Positions 1 to 10,840 are shown, counted from the first letter of the stretch. The stretch is DNA of 64,000 bases from Pollenia angustigena (GCA_930367215.1 OV884057.1:108773284-108837283), one strand, 5' to 3'. Program-made: numbers and translations. Notes: generated by a model from the letters alone, not told the origin.

Positions 1-36
1 ATAACCGAAAAAGTTTCTTAGAAAAACTGCGAATAA
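1..36. repeat. Dispersed repeat interrupted by the 37-4193 stack
   Basis: The sequence before base 37 and after base 4193 resembles 46498-46560 in this window (shared words such as AACTGCGAATAA and GAATTTAATAATCTC). At 46.5 kb the two halves are contiguous. This gives a pre-insertion reference showing that everything between 37 and 4193 was added later. The nature of the underlying repeat is unknown. Confidence 0.6.
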
Positions 37-576
37 GTCTGGGATCACACTATGAAAGTTTTCTTTCAGAAAGTCTGAGTTTATTGGTGAGAGTGGAAGA
101 GAACATGATTTTCTTCTCTCCTCTCTCACCCATAAACTCAGACTTTCTGAAGAAAACTTTCATAGTGTGAACCCCAGGCGCGGATCCAGCTTGAGCTTTA
201 GGGGGAGGGGAAATTTGTTTGATACAAAAAAGTAAAAAATTAGTTTTTAAAAGTTTATTAAAAACAATATGTTTATTAGGGTAAGTACTTTTTGCAATTT
301 CTGCGAATATCAAATTCTTCATCGTATAGTCCGTATAGAACGTGAAAAAAATATTAAGAAATTATGTATTACTTTTTCGCGACCGTGAAGAAAGTTGCCG
401 CACCAAACACGATAAAGTTTTGAATTTAAATTTTTCTCCTTACTATACAAAATTAACATTTAATAACAAAATTTTGAGTATTTTCTAATAATTTCATGAA
501 TATAACAAGATCTTACCATTTGTACGGAAGAGCGCAAAAAAAATCGCGACTCTATTTCGCGTTTTTTTTTAACTAA

Positions 577-955
577 AGGTGCTATCAGACGGGATGTATT
601 TTACATACGTACTGTCAAATTTTCCATCTGTAAAAGTTGTACACATCGTGTGATACATATGAAACTTTGCATGTGTAAAATACATGTGGAAATACATATG
701 TAACTTTTTCGATTATAACACGCTCTATTTTCCTGTGGCAAACATAAACAAAACAGCTGGTTTGTTTTGAAACGTAAACAAAAGTCAGCTTTTGTTTACA
801 TTTATAGGTTATGTCATAAGGAAAAACATAAGCAGGTGTGATAGCAAAAATTATGAATCGTATGTAAAATGGAAATTTTGACATACATACGGAATTACAT
901 ATGGGTAAGAAAAGTGACAGTACATATGTAAAATACATCCCGTCTGATAGCACCT
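577..955. mobile_element. Harbinger-like MITE
   Basis: The inverted ends begin AGGTGCTATCAGACGGGATG and complement the right end over roughly 45 bp. TAA is duplicated at 574-576 and 956-958. The element is 379 bp and non-coding; an open frame across it is a by-product of the inverted repeat. Termini starting AGG and TAA duplications recur in other MITEs of this window (9551, 9929, 22122). Confidence 0.75.
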
Positions 956-1467
956 TAAATTGTAATGGCAAATGATAGATGTTGTGATAGATGAGTTGTT
1001 TGGTAGATATATGAAACAGTGATAATTTTCAGCAGCGTACTAATATATGCGCGGAATGAGCTATTTAAATTGCACAAGATATTTTTCCATTATGTAAATC
1101 AACTCGCACTTTAAACTTAAAATTTATTTCATTAAACCCAAAAAAATAGCTTTACATTTTTGTTATACAGTTACTTATTTTATGTATTTATGCCTGTATG
1201 CACAAAAATAATTTAAATTTAATAAAGGCTTGAAAACCAAATTTTCTATAAACATTTTCCTTAATAAACGTTTATTAAATTTTATAATCATTTATGAATA
1301 TGGGAGCTAAAATATATAGCATATATAAACCATAAATGTACTATATATAATGTGTATGGAAATTAAAAAAAAATTTGAGGAGCTTTAGAAATTGCATTTG
1401 GTGCGGAAACTTTTTTGGCCAAAATGGCCTAAAACTCAACAAAAAGGTTAAATAAAATATAAGATCA

Positions 1468-1699
1468 GGGGCCTAATTCTGGCAGTCGTGATCGAGTAAT
1501 TTCTCGATTCGAAAGCAATTTTATTTCAGTCAATACTGAACGAATCGAAATTATTTTTTCAATATTGTGAAACGCAAATGAATTATTTATAACACTGAAA
1601 AAATAATTCCGATTCGTTCAGTATTGACTGAAATAATTAGATATTAAATTGCTTTCGAATCGAGAAAGTACTTGATCACGACTGCCAGAATCAGGCCCC
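1468..1699. repeat. Foldback hairpin element
   Basis: A 232-bp near-perfect palindrome. The left arm starts GGGGCCTAATTCTGGCAG and the right arm ends with its complement (one difference in that stretch). Arms are roughly 95 bp with a short AT-rich centre, and a small insertion unbalances the right arm. No clear target duplication. It sits just downstream of the transposase stop codon inside the hAT element. Confidence 0.75.
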
Positions 1700-1720
1700 A
1701 GTTCAATATACATTAAGCTT

Positions 1721-3640
1721 TTAAAATAAGCAATTTATGATTTCCTTGTGAGGCAAATTTAGACAGTACAGTTTATCTTCTGTCATTGTTGATCCGAGCC
1801 ATGTTTTTATTCGACGAAGGGAAGGAAATGACCTTCCGCTCGTAGCTTTACTGACGAGCATTGAAAAGAAAATTTGAAATATTTTTCTTAGATTTGGGTA
1901 GATATCTTCATCACAGTTTTTTAAAGCATGTACAACGTTATCTGATAGATCAGGCTCAAGTTTAGATCTTAGTAGGTGTTTATCTCTTTTATCAAATATA
2001 ATCAGCTCATCAGCTAGTTGTGGTTTTAACAGTTGTGTATCTGTATATGACTTACACTTTGAGTTAGAAGTTAAGGTATGTTCAATACATTTGGGATATC
2101 TATTGGGAAAGTTGTTATGAGATCTTCTAAAAAAATTCAATAAGAGGAATGTAACGTACAACTCGGTAGTATTCTTCAACATTTTGAATGTGATTATTTC
2201 GTTCATATCTTGTCTTTTCGTTAGGAACCTCGACTTGAACGCAAATAACTTTAACTTTTTCAAAAATCACTTTAAATTAATCTTCGGCTTTATTTCTTTT
2301 TCTACAAGGCACATGATTAAAATTTTGATAAGGCTTGATCCTTTTTGAAGATATATATCGTGCTTTCGTAAAATTATACTAAGCGGCTGTGTTACAATAA
2401 GTATCACCCTTAATATGTATATTCCGCAAATAAATTTAAAAGTACTAAGTGAGTTCCTTAATATAAAGGTAGAGATACTACCTTTTCACTCAGATATTTT
2501 TTCCAAAGCTTCTACTATATGCAGGGTTGTTAGGCTTTTTTCTTCAAAAATCGTCAAAAGTTTGAACAAAATTCGTCAAAATCGTCATGAACAGTTAAAA
2601 AAATCGTCAACAAATCGTCAATTATTTAAATGTACAAATTGGAGACAATTTATTGCATTGAGTGGTTCAAAAATCAAAATTTTAAGCAAGATATTATATT
2701 TATGATAAAGAAAGTGATATTTTAAGTTTTATTCTATTTATTTCAGCAAGCGGGCAGCAAGCGGGAAAAGAAATACATAAGAAAAAATATATTTTCATAA
2801 AAACATAACAAATATTTATTTATTTCATTTATCTATATTCACAAAAACATTAAATAAAAAATAAAATCTCATTTGCTATTAACTCGAGCTATCTTTAAAT
2901 GATGGTTTGTGATGAGGGAAGAACTTTTTTTGTTTAATTTCTAATAATTTTTGTGTATCGAAAAATGATTTTTACGTTTTGAACTGTTCCCAATATAATT
3001 GTTAATATTTCTTGTGTTTTATTGATGCCAGAAAATCGTCATAACACTATTACTTTTAGTTTAAAAATCGTCAATCGTCATTTTACTGTATTTTCACAAA
3101 AAAATCGTCAAAATGACGAAAAATCGTCACATCTAACAACCCTGACTATATGATGTACACTTGTTGCAAAGACGCACAATGAAAAGAGTTTGGCTTCCAA
3201 ATACTTTGCTAAAACTGTTTTTGCTTGGGATGGTTATAAATTAAAAATTTTGTCGTTTCTTTAACAAATGATACAATTTTTTGTATTAATAGCACTTTAT
3301 TGCTTTTAGAAATTGAGTTGTTCGATTTATGGGAAAAGCAAGGCGTTTGTTTCGCATTTGTCGATTTTCCAGAAATTTTGAACAGCTTCATTTTCTGCTG
3401 ACATCTGAGGACACCCATCTGTTCCATCTCCTACACAATTTTTTAGGTCAAGACAAAAATTTGTCAAAGCTTTAAGAACTATTGATGATAGTGCCTTCGC
3501 ATCAATTGACAGATCAACGTCATCAATATCTTTTGAAGCCTCTTCAAATGCGTTTTCAACAAAGCCAAAAAATTCTTCCCTAACAACTTTTTGTTGTATG
3601 CTGAAATATCTTAAAGATTAGGAAATCTGGCTTTTCCCCG
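1721..3640 (-). pseudogene. hAT transposase pseudogene (ZMYM1/DUF4371-like)
   Basis: Minus-strand translation from about 3640 gives REEFFGFV and then DLKNCVGDGTDGCPQMS. This is the conserved mid-domain of hAT transposases that resemble ZMYM1 and DUF4371 proteins (usual form LKNCVGQGYDGA). The C-terminal part at 1721-2263 contains FPSLRRIKTWLGSTMTEDKL, the hallmark hAT dimerisation segment. A hAT MITE (2522-3144) interrupts the gene, and several frameshifts and stops (for example just upstream of 2263 and around 3205) break it further. The N-terminal zinc-finger region is not visible. It lies on the same strand throughout and inside hAT termini, so it is the degenerate gene of the 175-4181 element. 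It cannot encode a functional enzyme. Confidence 0.8.
2522..3144. mobile_element. hAT MITE with AATCGTCA subterminal repeats
   Basis: Perfect 12-bp terminal inverted repeats (CAGGGTTGTTAG and CTAACAACCCTG) and a perfect 8-bp target duplication ACTATATG (2514-2521 and 3145-3152). Both ends carry many copies of AATCGTCA or CGTCAA within about 130 bp, the arrangement of subterminal transposase-binding repeats in hAT elements. There is no coding sequence. It interrupts the older hAT transposase pseudogene. Confidence 0.9.
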
Positions 3641-4344
3641 ACAAATCACTGCTTTCGTCAAAAATTATCGAATAGAATTTTGATTCATATAACACATATA
3701 TATGTACATAAATATTGAATATATACATAGGTAAATACTAAAGCTTCGTACAGACGATGGTCAGATCTTACAATATTGTAAGCAGGCGTTGCCAACAGCA
3801 AAATTTTTCTGACAATGGTCCATTGTCAGATGCATTAATTTTGCACATCTGCAAAAATGTAGCATAATAAGTAATTGAATACGGTAAACAAGATATTTCT
3901 TTGGAAATATCTAATAAATAACTATTAGGATTAAGATATGGATACTTATTGAAAATCGTTGGAGATTCAATAAAAAAAATAAAAAAATACTTGTTGAAAA
4001 TTTCTTTAGAGATTCCATAAAAAAACAAAAAAAACCTTGCTGGGATTTCAAAAAATTTTGTACATTAAAAAAAATATTATTATTGGGAATTCTTATATTA
4101 TCGAAATTAACAAAACATATTTTTATAATTTACGGGGTGGAAATTTCCTTATTTCCCCCACCCCCCCTGAATCCGCGCCTTGTGAACCCAGACTAATTAA
4201 AGTGAATTTAATAATCTCGTTTATAACCCAAAAATTATTTAAATGCCGGCCAAGTTAGCAATTAAGGCCGTATGAACCTTTAGGTATGTAAAATTATTAT
4301 TTGAGTCTTATTTTTTTTGCACTTCTTTAAATGGTACCGTGTAA

Positions 4345-4690
4345 AGAGTAGTCCACAAGGGACCAGGACTAGTCCAAAACTAACCCAAACGTATGGAAAA
4401 AACCTGGTATATTTAACATTACGATGTCCTGGGAGAGGACCATATAACCCACCTTTGGACCACTAAGGAGTAGTTTTAAAACTACTCTATGGTGTACACA
4501 AGAGGATTAGTATTGAAGTCGTTAAAAAACGAAGACATGTCGTCTCACTACAAACACTTTTTAACATTGACATGGTCCATGCTTGCATCACATCGGACCA
4601 GTCTATGGAGTAGTCTATTTTATCAAAATGGATCAGGTGGTCCAATTTTATTTGCAGGGCATACACAATTAATTGTGTGTAAGTAATAGC
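4345..4690. repeat. Dispersed repeat, diverged copy at 50155-50520
   Basis: About 300 bp aligns by eye, in the same orientation, with 50155-50520 (shared words: GGACCATATAACCCA, GAGGATTAGT, AGGGAGTAGTC-like). The copies are clearly diverged and no termini were identified. It is an old, unclassified, non-coding interspersed repeat. The adjacent 4197-4344 and 4691-4757 hold nothing recognisable. Confidence 0.5.
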
Positions 4691-4757
4691 CTATGTGTGC
4701 TAAGCGTTCAATTATTTATGTAAGTGTTGTGAGAGAAATATTTGATACAGGTATAAA

Positions 4758-4955
4758 CAACGCGAATTGACTAGAAGGTGAGGTCAACTCTACAACTACA
4801 ATGCTTCTGTGGTCGGGTTGTCAAAAATATGGCTAGTAAAAAAAACTGGTTTGTTTACATAAAAAACTAGTTTGTATACAAACTTTGACAAGTCGACCAC
4901 CGAAAAAAAAATACCATATGTTGACTTGACCCCACCTTCTAGTCAATTCGCCTTG
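4758..4955. mobile_element. Small MITE, CAAGGCGAATT ends, 8-bp duplication
   Basis: 198 bp with inverted ends (CAACGCGAATTGACTAGAAG against the complement CAAGGCGAATTGACTAGAAG). Direct repeat GGTATAAA flanks it at 4750-4757 and 4956-4963. The same terminal word occurs in the larger element at 46381-47034. Non-coding. Confidence 0.75.
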
Positions 4956-5470
4956 GGTATAAATAACAAATTTGCTCTTTAATTCGAGTAAATACACTTG
5001 TGTGAGGATGTACATATTGTGTTTTATCAACACAACATGTGTTTTGTGTTTTAAATTTTTTTTATCGTATTGAAAACAAAATATTAGTAAAAAGATGTTG
5101 CATTAAAAAGTGATACAAACTTTTTAGGAGCAAAAAGTAGTAGTTTTAAATATATTTTTAAACAAATGGAATTTTTATTAATTTGTTATTAATTTAGCAC
5201 TCTTACTTGTTTTTTTTTTTTACTTATGTCACACAGTGGACAATAATCACTATATCTTCCGAATTTAATCGTACACAAGTTAAAAAATTCTGTTAAAAAT
5301 AGCAACTCAAATATTTTCGTTAAGCCGTTTTGACAAAACATTTTTTATTCATTGAATTGCAATAGAATTGATGGAATAAAACGGTAAATGTTAGAAAGAG
5401 AAAACTATAAAAAAATGTAAACAAAGTTTTTAATTTTTTTGTTTTTTTTGTTATTGTTTTGTTTATTTTA
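4956..5470. other. Gene-free AT-rich stretch
   Basis: No gene, RNA or intact mobile element is visible. About 15 bp near 5197 (TAGCACTCTTACTTGTT) is the reverse complement of the first bases of the repeat at 24908 and 43968, so a terminal stub of that family may be present. Confidence 0.4.
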
Positions 5471-5870
5471 TTTATTTCCCTCGCGAATGGGAAGTCATCT
5501 TGCTGCGATGCGAGGGCTTAAGTACAAGGACGTTTAGAGTCATGCTGGCGGTAGTGACGTCAGTCAAGACCGGTAGGGCCTCCCATGCCAGAAGGGTCTA
5601 AACCGAGTAAGAACCAAGAACTACCCCCCCCTGTCTATTAGCGTCTGTTTCTCCTAGTTGGAGCGGCTAATGACTATGCGTCCGCTGGCCTTTTACGGTC
5701 AATTGTAAGGCCTTCTGAAGGCCGTCGGTCCGCAATAAAATCCATCAGCGTCTGTTCTCATATGGAGCGGCTGATGGTCTGCGTCTGTCTCCAGAGGAGC
5801 GGCAGGTATTCTTTCGCCTGGCAGTTAGGCATAAAATGCAACCCCAATTCACCCCCCCCCCCCCCCCGAA
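5471..5870 (+). promoter_or_regulatory. LINE 5' leader
   Basis: A GC-richer leader before the ORF1 start. It contains repeated modules with GCGTCTGT and GGAGCGGC words (about 5640-5810) and ends in a run of Cs (5852-5867). LOA/I-type LINEs usually carry an internal promoter in the leader; no defined promoter element could be pinpointed here. Confidence 0.4.
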
Positions 5871-6692
5871 ATGTCCGAAAATGCATGCCCTAAGTATCCG
5901 GCAAAGGGCTTCCTAATCCCCGGAGACCCTACTGCTACAGCGTCGGTATCAGGCTGTAGTATGTTGAATGCTACTGAGACCACGTCTAGCAAGGTGGTTG
6001 CGCCAGGCTCTGCTAGACGGTTAGCTACTAGTGTGCAAAAACTCACGACTAAGCCGTTAGGCGGTCGTAAACCAAGCTTGGTACAAGGTTCTTCGAAACC
6101 AGGTACCTCTAAGGCTTTCCAGGTCCGGACGGGAGAAAAACCTGTCAAAACCCCTTCCTCGGGTGCTGGCTTGACGGTACAGACTCAGTCTGCCAGAAAT
6201 CCAGTTTCCCATGTGCCGAAACCTGTGCAAAGAGAGCACACGAAGAATGATTCGATGCTCTCTGATGCACCTCCCTTAGCCTCTACGGCACTCATCAAAA
6301 AACCCCAAGGGCACATAAATGCATCCAAACAGGCCTTCACAACCAGCCGCTCCGCATACAAAATCATTAGCCGACTTGGTGAAAAACCGGTTGGTGAGCT
6401 CACTGAGCAGGAGAAAACTTCTCTTCAGTGGGCAAAAACCCATATTGAGGGTTTAAAACGTGGACCTCCCTCTGCAGAGGAAGGCAATCCTGAACGGAAG
6501 TCACACTTCCTGGGACTAAACGGTCCAAATATGCACCTCAACGGCCACAAACAGGTCGTACAAAGATGTGGCTAAAGACCACCTCATTTGGGCGATCATT
6601 GACCGCAACGCCAGTGACGGCACCATTTCATCCAAGAACTGGAAGCTGGTTGTCGTCGCACTTAGTAGGGCGTTCCTAAATGTCTTAAGGGG
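5871..6692 (+). pseudogene. LINE ORF1, 5' part
   Basis: Starts with ATG just after a C run. The first 234 codons are open, rich in Ser, Thr, Pro and Lys, as in the disordered N-terminal part of LINE gag-like proteins, and end at 6575. A frameshift follows: the sequence DHLIWAIIDRN lies in another frame and runs to LNVLRG at the LTR insertion. It continues on the far side as NPGPPPQCEDAGWH. ORF1 proteins bind the element RNA and form the transport particle. The gene is dead through the frameshift and the 10-kb insertion. Confidence 0.7.
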
Positions 6693-6833
6693 TGTAGTGT
6701 ATCCGCACAATTCCACTTAATACATTCTTTGCAATAGTAAACAAACACATTCTTTTACTTGTTAAACAAAATGTACCGCTTGCAGAATATAAACAAATTG
6801 ACTTGCAGTATTAAGATAGGTCAGTAAAAAACC

Positions 6834-7172
6834 TGTTACAGAGTTGTTTTAAAAAACAATAGATGACGACACTAGCTGTGGCTTTCATTATTTAAAAATT
6901 TATTAATGTAATACAAAATTGTTTTTTTAATGTAAGTTAGTTACATTCAATTTATTGTATTATTAAATGTTGATGTTTTTATTTTATATTAATAGACGAA
7001 TCCCCTGAAGAAGTGAACATAAAATTCACGAAACGTCGGGAAAAATGAAATAAAAAAGTTTTGCATTTTTATTTTCCCAAATAGAGTTAGGCCTCACCAG
7101 CTAAGTATATATAAGCAAATATACAAATATAAATAAAAGTAAGTGGCCAAAAATAAAGGAAAACAAAAAACC
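6834..7172 (+). mobile_element. 339-bp insertion with hammerhead-like motif
   Basis: Absent from the right LTR. AAAAAACC is present on both sides (6826-6833 and 7165-7172), giving an 8-bp duplication. The insert is AT-rich, without an open frame, and holds the hammerhead-like motif 7001-7041. This composition fits a truncated Penelope-like element end or a retrozyme-like insert, but no reverse transcriptase is left to prove it. Confidence 0.65.
7001..7041 (+). ncRNA. Hammerhead ribozyme-like motif
   Basis: Elements in order: stem I strand TCCC (7001-7004); core CTGAAGA (7005-7011); one extra A; stem II GTGAA/TTCAC (7013-7017 and 7025-7029); core GAA (7030-7032); loopless stem III ACGT (7033-7036); cleavage-site C (7037); stem I strand GGGA (7038-7041). 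This is the order of a minimal type I hammerhead like those in Penelope-like elements. The extra A between core and stem II departs from the consensus, and activity is not established. Confidence 0.5.
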
Positions 7173-7431
7173 AAATTGTTTTTACTTTGTCACAAGCATA
7201 AATTCTTTTGGGCAATATGACATTTTAAACAAACAACGGTCAACGCTCGCTTACTCATAGTGACAAAATATCGACAAAAATAAGTCAAAGTACATTTTAA
7301 TAATTTCTGCTGAACTAACAAATTCTTCACTTTCAAGAATTTGTATGATACACTGAACACCACTCAAAGCAAAAATACAATAATATTGAAAATAATAAAA
7401 TGACTCAATTATTTATGTGTGCCTGTTACAA

Positions 7432-8105
7432 CCCTGTAGGAAGTCAAACACATTTTTAAGTAACTTCAAACTGGTTTTTTTATAACCACATCTAGTTGAT
7501 TAAGTGACTATTTTCCTTGTCGACGACTCACTATTTTAACATAGGCATGTCATAGGCTGTAGTAAATAAGTTATCTCTGCATGACTTTTAAATTGACTAC
7601 TAACTACTTATTTTTCAACCAATTTGTAGTCAATTAATAGTATAGTCGGTTTATAATAAATTATTTAAATTTAAAAAATTTTTTGTCAAAAAAATATATG
7701 TACATATAAACATACATACATATGAATGTATATTTTTATATATATGTATATATTTATATAGAAATAATTATTTAAGCAAATTTTGCATCAAATTGCTTTA
7801 AATGATGATGTATAATACATGCTGAAATAAAAACGCTACATAATTGCTTTTATATAAACATATTTGTATTGATTAAATTTTCAATTATTTTTAATTATTT
7901 AAATATGTTTGTAATATTTTTTTTTCATTTGACTTCATCGCATGCTTGTTTTACTTATTTTGCTTTTATTTGTGTTTTACGTGTGCCTCTATGCAATATG
8001 CTTGGTTGATATCTGCATGAGACTTAAACCAATTTGTAGTCATTTGAAAAATAGTTAATTTATAGTTAGTGTTTTTTGCAACTGACTATTTAATTTGCTA
8101 CAGGG
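7432..8105. mobile_element. Unclassified insertion with CCCTGTAG ends
   Basis: 674 bp present only in the left LTR. Ends are CCCTGTAG and CTACAGGG. The right LTR reads straight through TTACAATACT at this point, so the duplication is at most AA. A word ACCAATTTGTAGTCA is repeated near both ends (about 7618 and 8028). No coding sequence; class uncertain. Confidence 0.6.
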
Positions 8106-8330
8106 AATACTGTATATTTGTATGTTTGTATATTTGTATGTATGTATATTTGTATGTAAGTTAGTGCTAAGTACGTAATTGAGTGAAATTTTGTAAAGTC
8201 ACTCAATATTAGGTTAATCTTTATTCTCATAAGTAGTATATAAGACAAATAACTTGTAAATAAAAATCAATCAATTAACTTTGATCAAGGCTTGCGCTTG
8301 TGTTCTTTATTTACATAATAGAACATTACA

Positions 8331-8348
8331 TGGCGATCCTGCATAACC
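8331..8348 (+). other. Primer-binding site
   Basis: TGGCGATCCTGC follows the LTR end directly. TGGCGAYC is the kind of 3'-tRNA complement used by 412/mdg1-like elements (tRNA-Arg type). The exact tRNA was not checked. Confidence 0.55.
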
Positions 8349-8514
8349 TTCAATTTAATTTGACATAGCAAATCTAAGAGACTACACAGCAGTCTTGCTT
8401 ATCTCTTAGTGCTTAAATTAAATTAAACATAGATCCTTGACAGACACAGCTTAAGCTTAGTCAGGATCTATGAGCGTTTAAAAAAAAAAAAAAAGTTTTA
8501 TTTTTTCCCCACAT

Positions 8515-8868
8515 ATGACGGAATCCTGGGAGGAGATCCTTCGGAACCTAAAGGAAGCTGAAGAGCACTGGGCTAAACTGCTAGAAGAAGGAAGTACGGA
8601 GCAAAAACAAGCCATACTGGAAAGGGGGCCGAAACCAGTGAAGCCAAGAAAAAGAACAAGAACAGTTGAAAAGGAAGCCAAGCACCAAATATTTCCCTTG
8701 CCAAATACACGGAAATCAAGAGGTGGAGCAGCCAGTAGGCTTAAAAAGCAGCTTGAAGTTCTAAAACACCAATAGACCTACGAACAAGGGGAATGCCTAG
8801 AAAAAATAGAGGAGGCGATAAAAAAGACTAAAATTCAAATAAGAAATTTAAAGAATAAAAAAAAATAA
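8515..8868 (+). pseudogene. Leader ORF of the LTR element, function unknown
   Basis: ATG at 8515, one premature TAG at 8773, then the same frame continues to TAA at 8866-8868 (117 codons in all). The product is hydrophilic, with Glu/Lys-rich segments (KEAEEHWAKLLEEG) and a basic middle (KPRKRTRT). It sits between the primer-binding site and gag. It is not recognised as gag, pol or env. 412/mdg1-like elements have long leaders with small reading frames, so this may be a lineage-specific accessory gene. Could also be chance. Confidence 0.4.
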
Positions 8869-9032
8869 ATAAATAAAAAATAATTATATGTAAAAGAAAA
8901 ACTAAAAATATAAATAAATAATAAAATGATAAACATTTTAATAATAATAATATTAATTGAAATATGTTTTCTGTTACTATCCAAAACAATATTACTAATG
9001 TTAGAAACATTTTTAAAAAAAAAAATATATAT

Positions 9033-9469
9033 TGTTACGAAAGTTAAATTATCTAAGAACTATTTATAGTTATAGTTATAAGTTATCTTGTAAGTTATAG
9101 TTTTATGTTACTTAAAATTGTCATGTATAATTTTCAACACAACTGTTATGTTAAAATAATTCCTATATAAATTTCCCAGTCATTTCTAGAAATGGTTATA
9201 GAACATAATAAATAGTTATTACAGGAAGGTTCAGGAAAAGTCTAGAAATAATTATGAAATATAAAAATGACTCATGTATAATAAGTTTAGTCTGTTTTGA
9301 AAAACGGTTCTGTTCGTAACTAACAATTGTGAACAAAATAATTAATTTCAATAAAGTTTGTTAAGTTGAATAAGTGTGTGTTTTAATTTTTTATTTGCAA
9401 TTAAAAGAACTCAACGGTTTATTATAAAGGGAGTAAACCGAACGCGTTTATTAAAGGAAAGACGTAACA
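9033..9469. mobile_element. Solo LTR
   Basis: 437 bp starting TGTTACG and ending CGTAACA, with ATAT on both sides. It contains a TATATAAA-type box near 9170 and AATAAAG near 9350, as expected for a promoter and polyadenylation signal. No internal region follows, so it is likely the recombination product of an unrelated LTR element that landed in the leader of the mdg1-like element. Confidence 0.75.
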
Positions 9470-9550
9470 ATATATATAAATATGTATAAATAAGAACATT
9501 ACTTGACAACTATTAACAAAATCAAATGTATAAACCAAAAAACATAGTAA

Positions 9551-9903
9551 AGCCTAGATTACACTATCTCACAAGCCTTACGTATTCCATAATACTTTGT
9601 GAGATAGAAATCTAATGAGTTTTGTTGCGACTGTCAAAAAATCTAGTGTAACATGACAGTTTGTGTTCACACCATCTCACAAAGTATAAACACTTACACA
9701 TGAAATAAAATGCAACCCTGATCCAATGAAAAGTATTATTGTTTTGAAATTTTTCAAAAAACGATGAAGTCGTATGGGATGTCAAACTTTTTTCTTAATA
9801 CTTGTCATTTTCGTGACACATTGCATTCACACTATCACACTTTGTCATATTACTTGAGTTTTTGACATGTATTAATACAAAGTATAATAGTGTAATCTAG
9901 CCT
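9551..9903. mobile_element. Harbinger-like MITE
   Basis: Ends AGCCTAGATTACACTAT and the complement of AGGCTAGATTACACTAT (one mismatch). TAA at 9548-9550 and 9904-9906. Internal words ACTTTGT and TGTCAAAA resemble the MITE at 22122. Non-coding, 353 bp. Confidence 0.75.
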
Positions 9904-9928
9904 TAAGCTGGGATTACCAGGAGCCTAA

Positions 9929-10386
9929 AGGCCAGTTTACACGGTAATACATTGTATTACGACATAATGTGTAATGAGAAAAATCATATCATGTAAAAGC
10001 AAAATGCATTGAGTAAGAGAGAATACGAATACAAAATCTGACAAGCGGTCGGTAAATGGTTTTTTTCTAAACCATTTTAGAAACTTATGTATTTTCATCA
10101 CACCAGAGGTGTATTTTAACGGAGTATATTGAAGGTGTTAGCATTTTTATACAATTACAAAAACAACTAAAATCAACTCAGGAAATTTTTATGTTGTTTT
10201 TGTAAAATTTAAAATTGCAACCATCTGTTTTTTTGTTAGTATTTTTGATTTTACTTATACCATCCGTGTAAACATGAATTATACTGACAACAGATTTTTA
10301 TTTTTTTCTTTTAAACACGGAGAGAATTTCATAATATTTTGATTCTACAAAGTCGTAATACATTGTATTACCGTGTAAACTGGCCT
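9929..10386. mobile_element. Harbinger-like MITE
   Basis: Inverted ends starting AGGCCAGTTTACACGGTAAT run for over 35 bp. TAA at 9926-9928 and 10387-10389. Non-coding, 458 bp. A truncated copy in the opposite orientation lies at 25737-25885. Confidence 0.8.
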
Positions 10387-10557
10387 TAAGGAGATCAGTG
10401 AAGAAAGAAAACTAGAATTATTGACAAAGATTTGGGGAATTATAGGCATAAAGGAAACTCCAACAATAAAAGATTACTATAATAAGAAAGCTTTAACAAC
10501 TAGGCTTAGTATTAAATTTGCAGAAAAACACTATAGAAGCATTTTTGAAAAACAACA

Positions 10558-10731
10558 ATGAGGAAATTTTTAATAACAATAATTATAATAGTATTAGTCA
10601 TAGTACTGATAGGCTTTTGGATTAAAGTTAGCATTGTTAGTGCAATAGAACGAAATGTACAAGAAATTCAAAATTTTATAGGAAGACAAATAGAAAGAAT
10701 TTTCTCAATAAAAAATATACTACCGTTCTAA
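10558..10731 (+). CDS. Small membrane-type ORF upstream of gag
   Basis: 57 codons from ATG at 10558 to TAA at 10729-10731. After MRKF the first half is an uninterrupted hydrophobic run rich in Ile, Leu and Val (about residues 5-25), typical of a membrane anchor; the second half is polar. It lies 110 bp before gag in the leader of the mdg1-like element. No family recognised. AT-rich DNA can produce such frames by chance, so expression is only a possibility. Confidence 0.3.
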   Translation: MRKFLITIIIIVLVIVLIGFWIKVSIVSAIERNVQEIQNFIGRQIERIFSIKNILPF

Positions 10732-10840
10732 ATTTAAAATAAATAGTGAATGTTTTAAAAGAATTGTACAGTAGGTACATCGTAGTTTTAGATATGAAAA
10801 TATTAAAGCTTGTAAAATTAGTCATAAGAGACTTTTCTAA

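Larger units (their letters stand above)
175..4181 (-). mobile_element. hAT transposon with 8-bp target duplication
   Basis: The termini are CAGGCGCGGATCCAG on the left and the approximate complement ending CTGAATCCGCGCCTT on the right. The perfect 8-bp direct repeat GTGAACCC flanks both ends (167-174 and 4182-4189), as expected for hAT transposition. A degenerate transposase gene lies on the minus strand inside. It also holds a Harbinger-like MITE (577-955), a foldback (1468-1699) and a hAT MITE (2522-3144). The remaining stretches (171-576, 957-1467, 3641-4181) show no further gene. The element is dead but its ends are intact. Confidence 0.8.
37..4193. mobile_element. PIF/Harbinger-like MITE split by a hAT element
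   Basis: The element starts GTCTGGGATCACAC and ends with the near-complement GTGTGAACCCAGAC. A longer inverted arm (CTATGAAAGTTTTC and its complement) folds 45-170 into a hairpin. It is flanked by TAA at 34-36 and 4194-4196. The related empty site at 46.5 kb has a single TAA. A 3-bp TWA duplication is the hallmark of PIF/Harbinger insertion. Without the hAT insertion in its right terminus the MITE is only about 140 bp. It has no coding capacity. Confidence 0.75.
6693..8330 (+). repeat. 5' LTR, enlarged by two insertions
   Basis: Against the 601-bp right LTR this copy has two extra blocks, 6834-7172 and 7432-8105, and an expanded TGTATGTATATT stretch near 8120-8150. It keeps a TATATAAG box near 8237 and an AATAAA-type signal near 8260. 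The start and end bases form the inverted pair TGTARTGT and ACAYTACA. Confidence 0.85.

Noticed and set aside
615..971. 118-codon minus-strand frame
   Set aside because: It lies wholly inside a MITE with inverted ends; the open frame follows from repeated TACATATG words.
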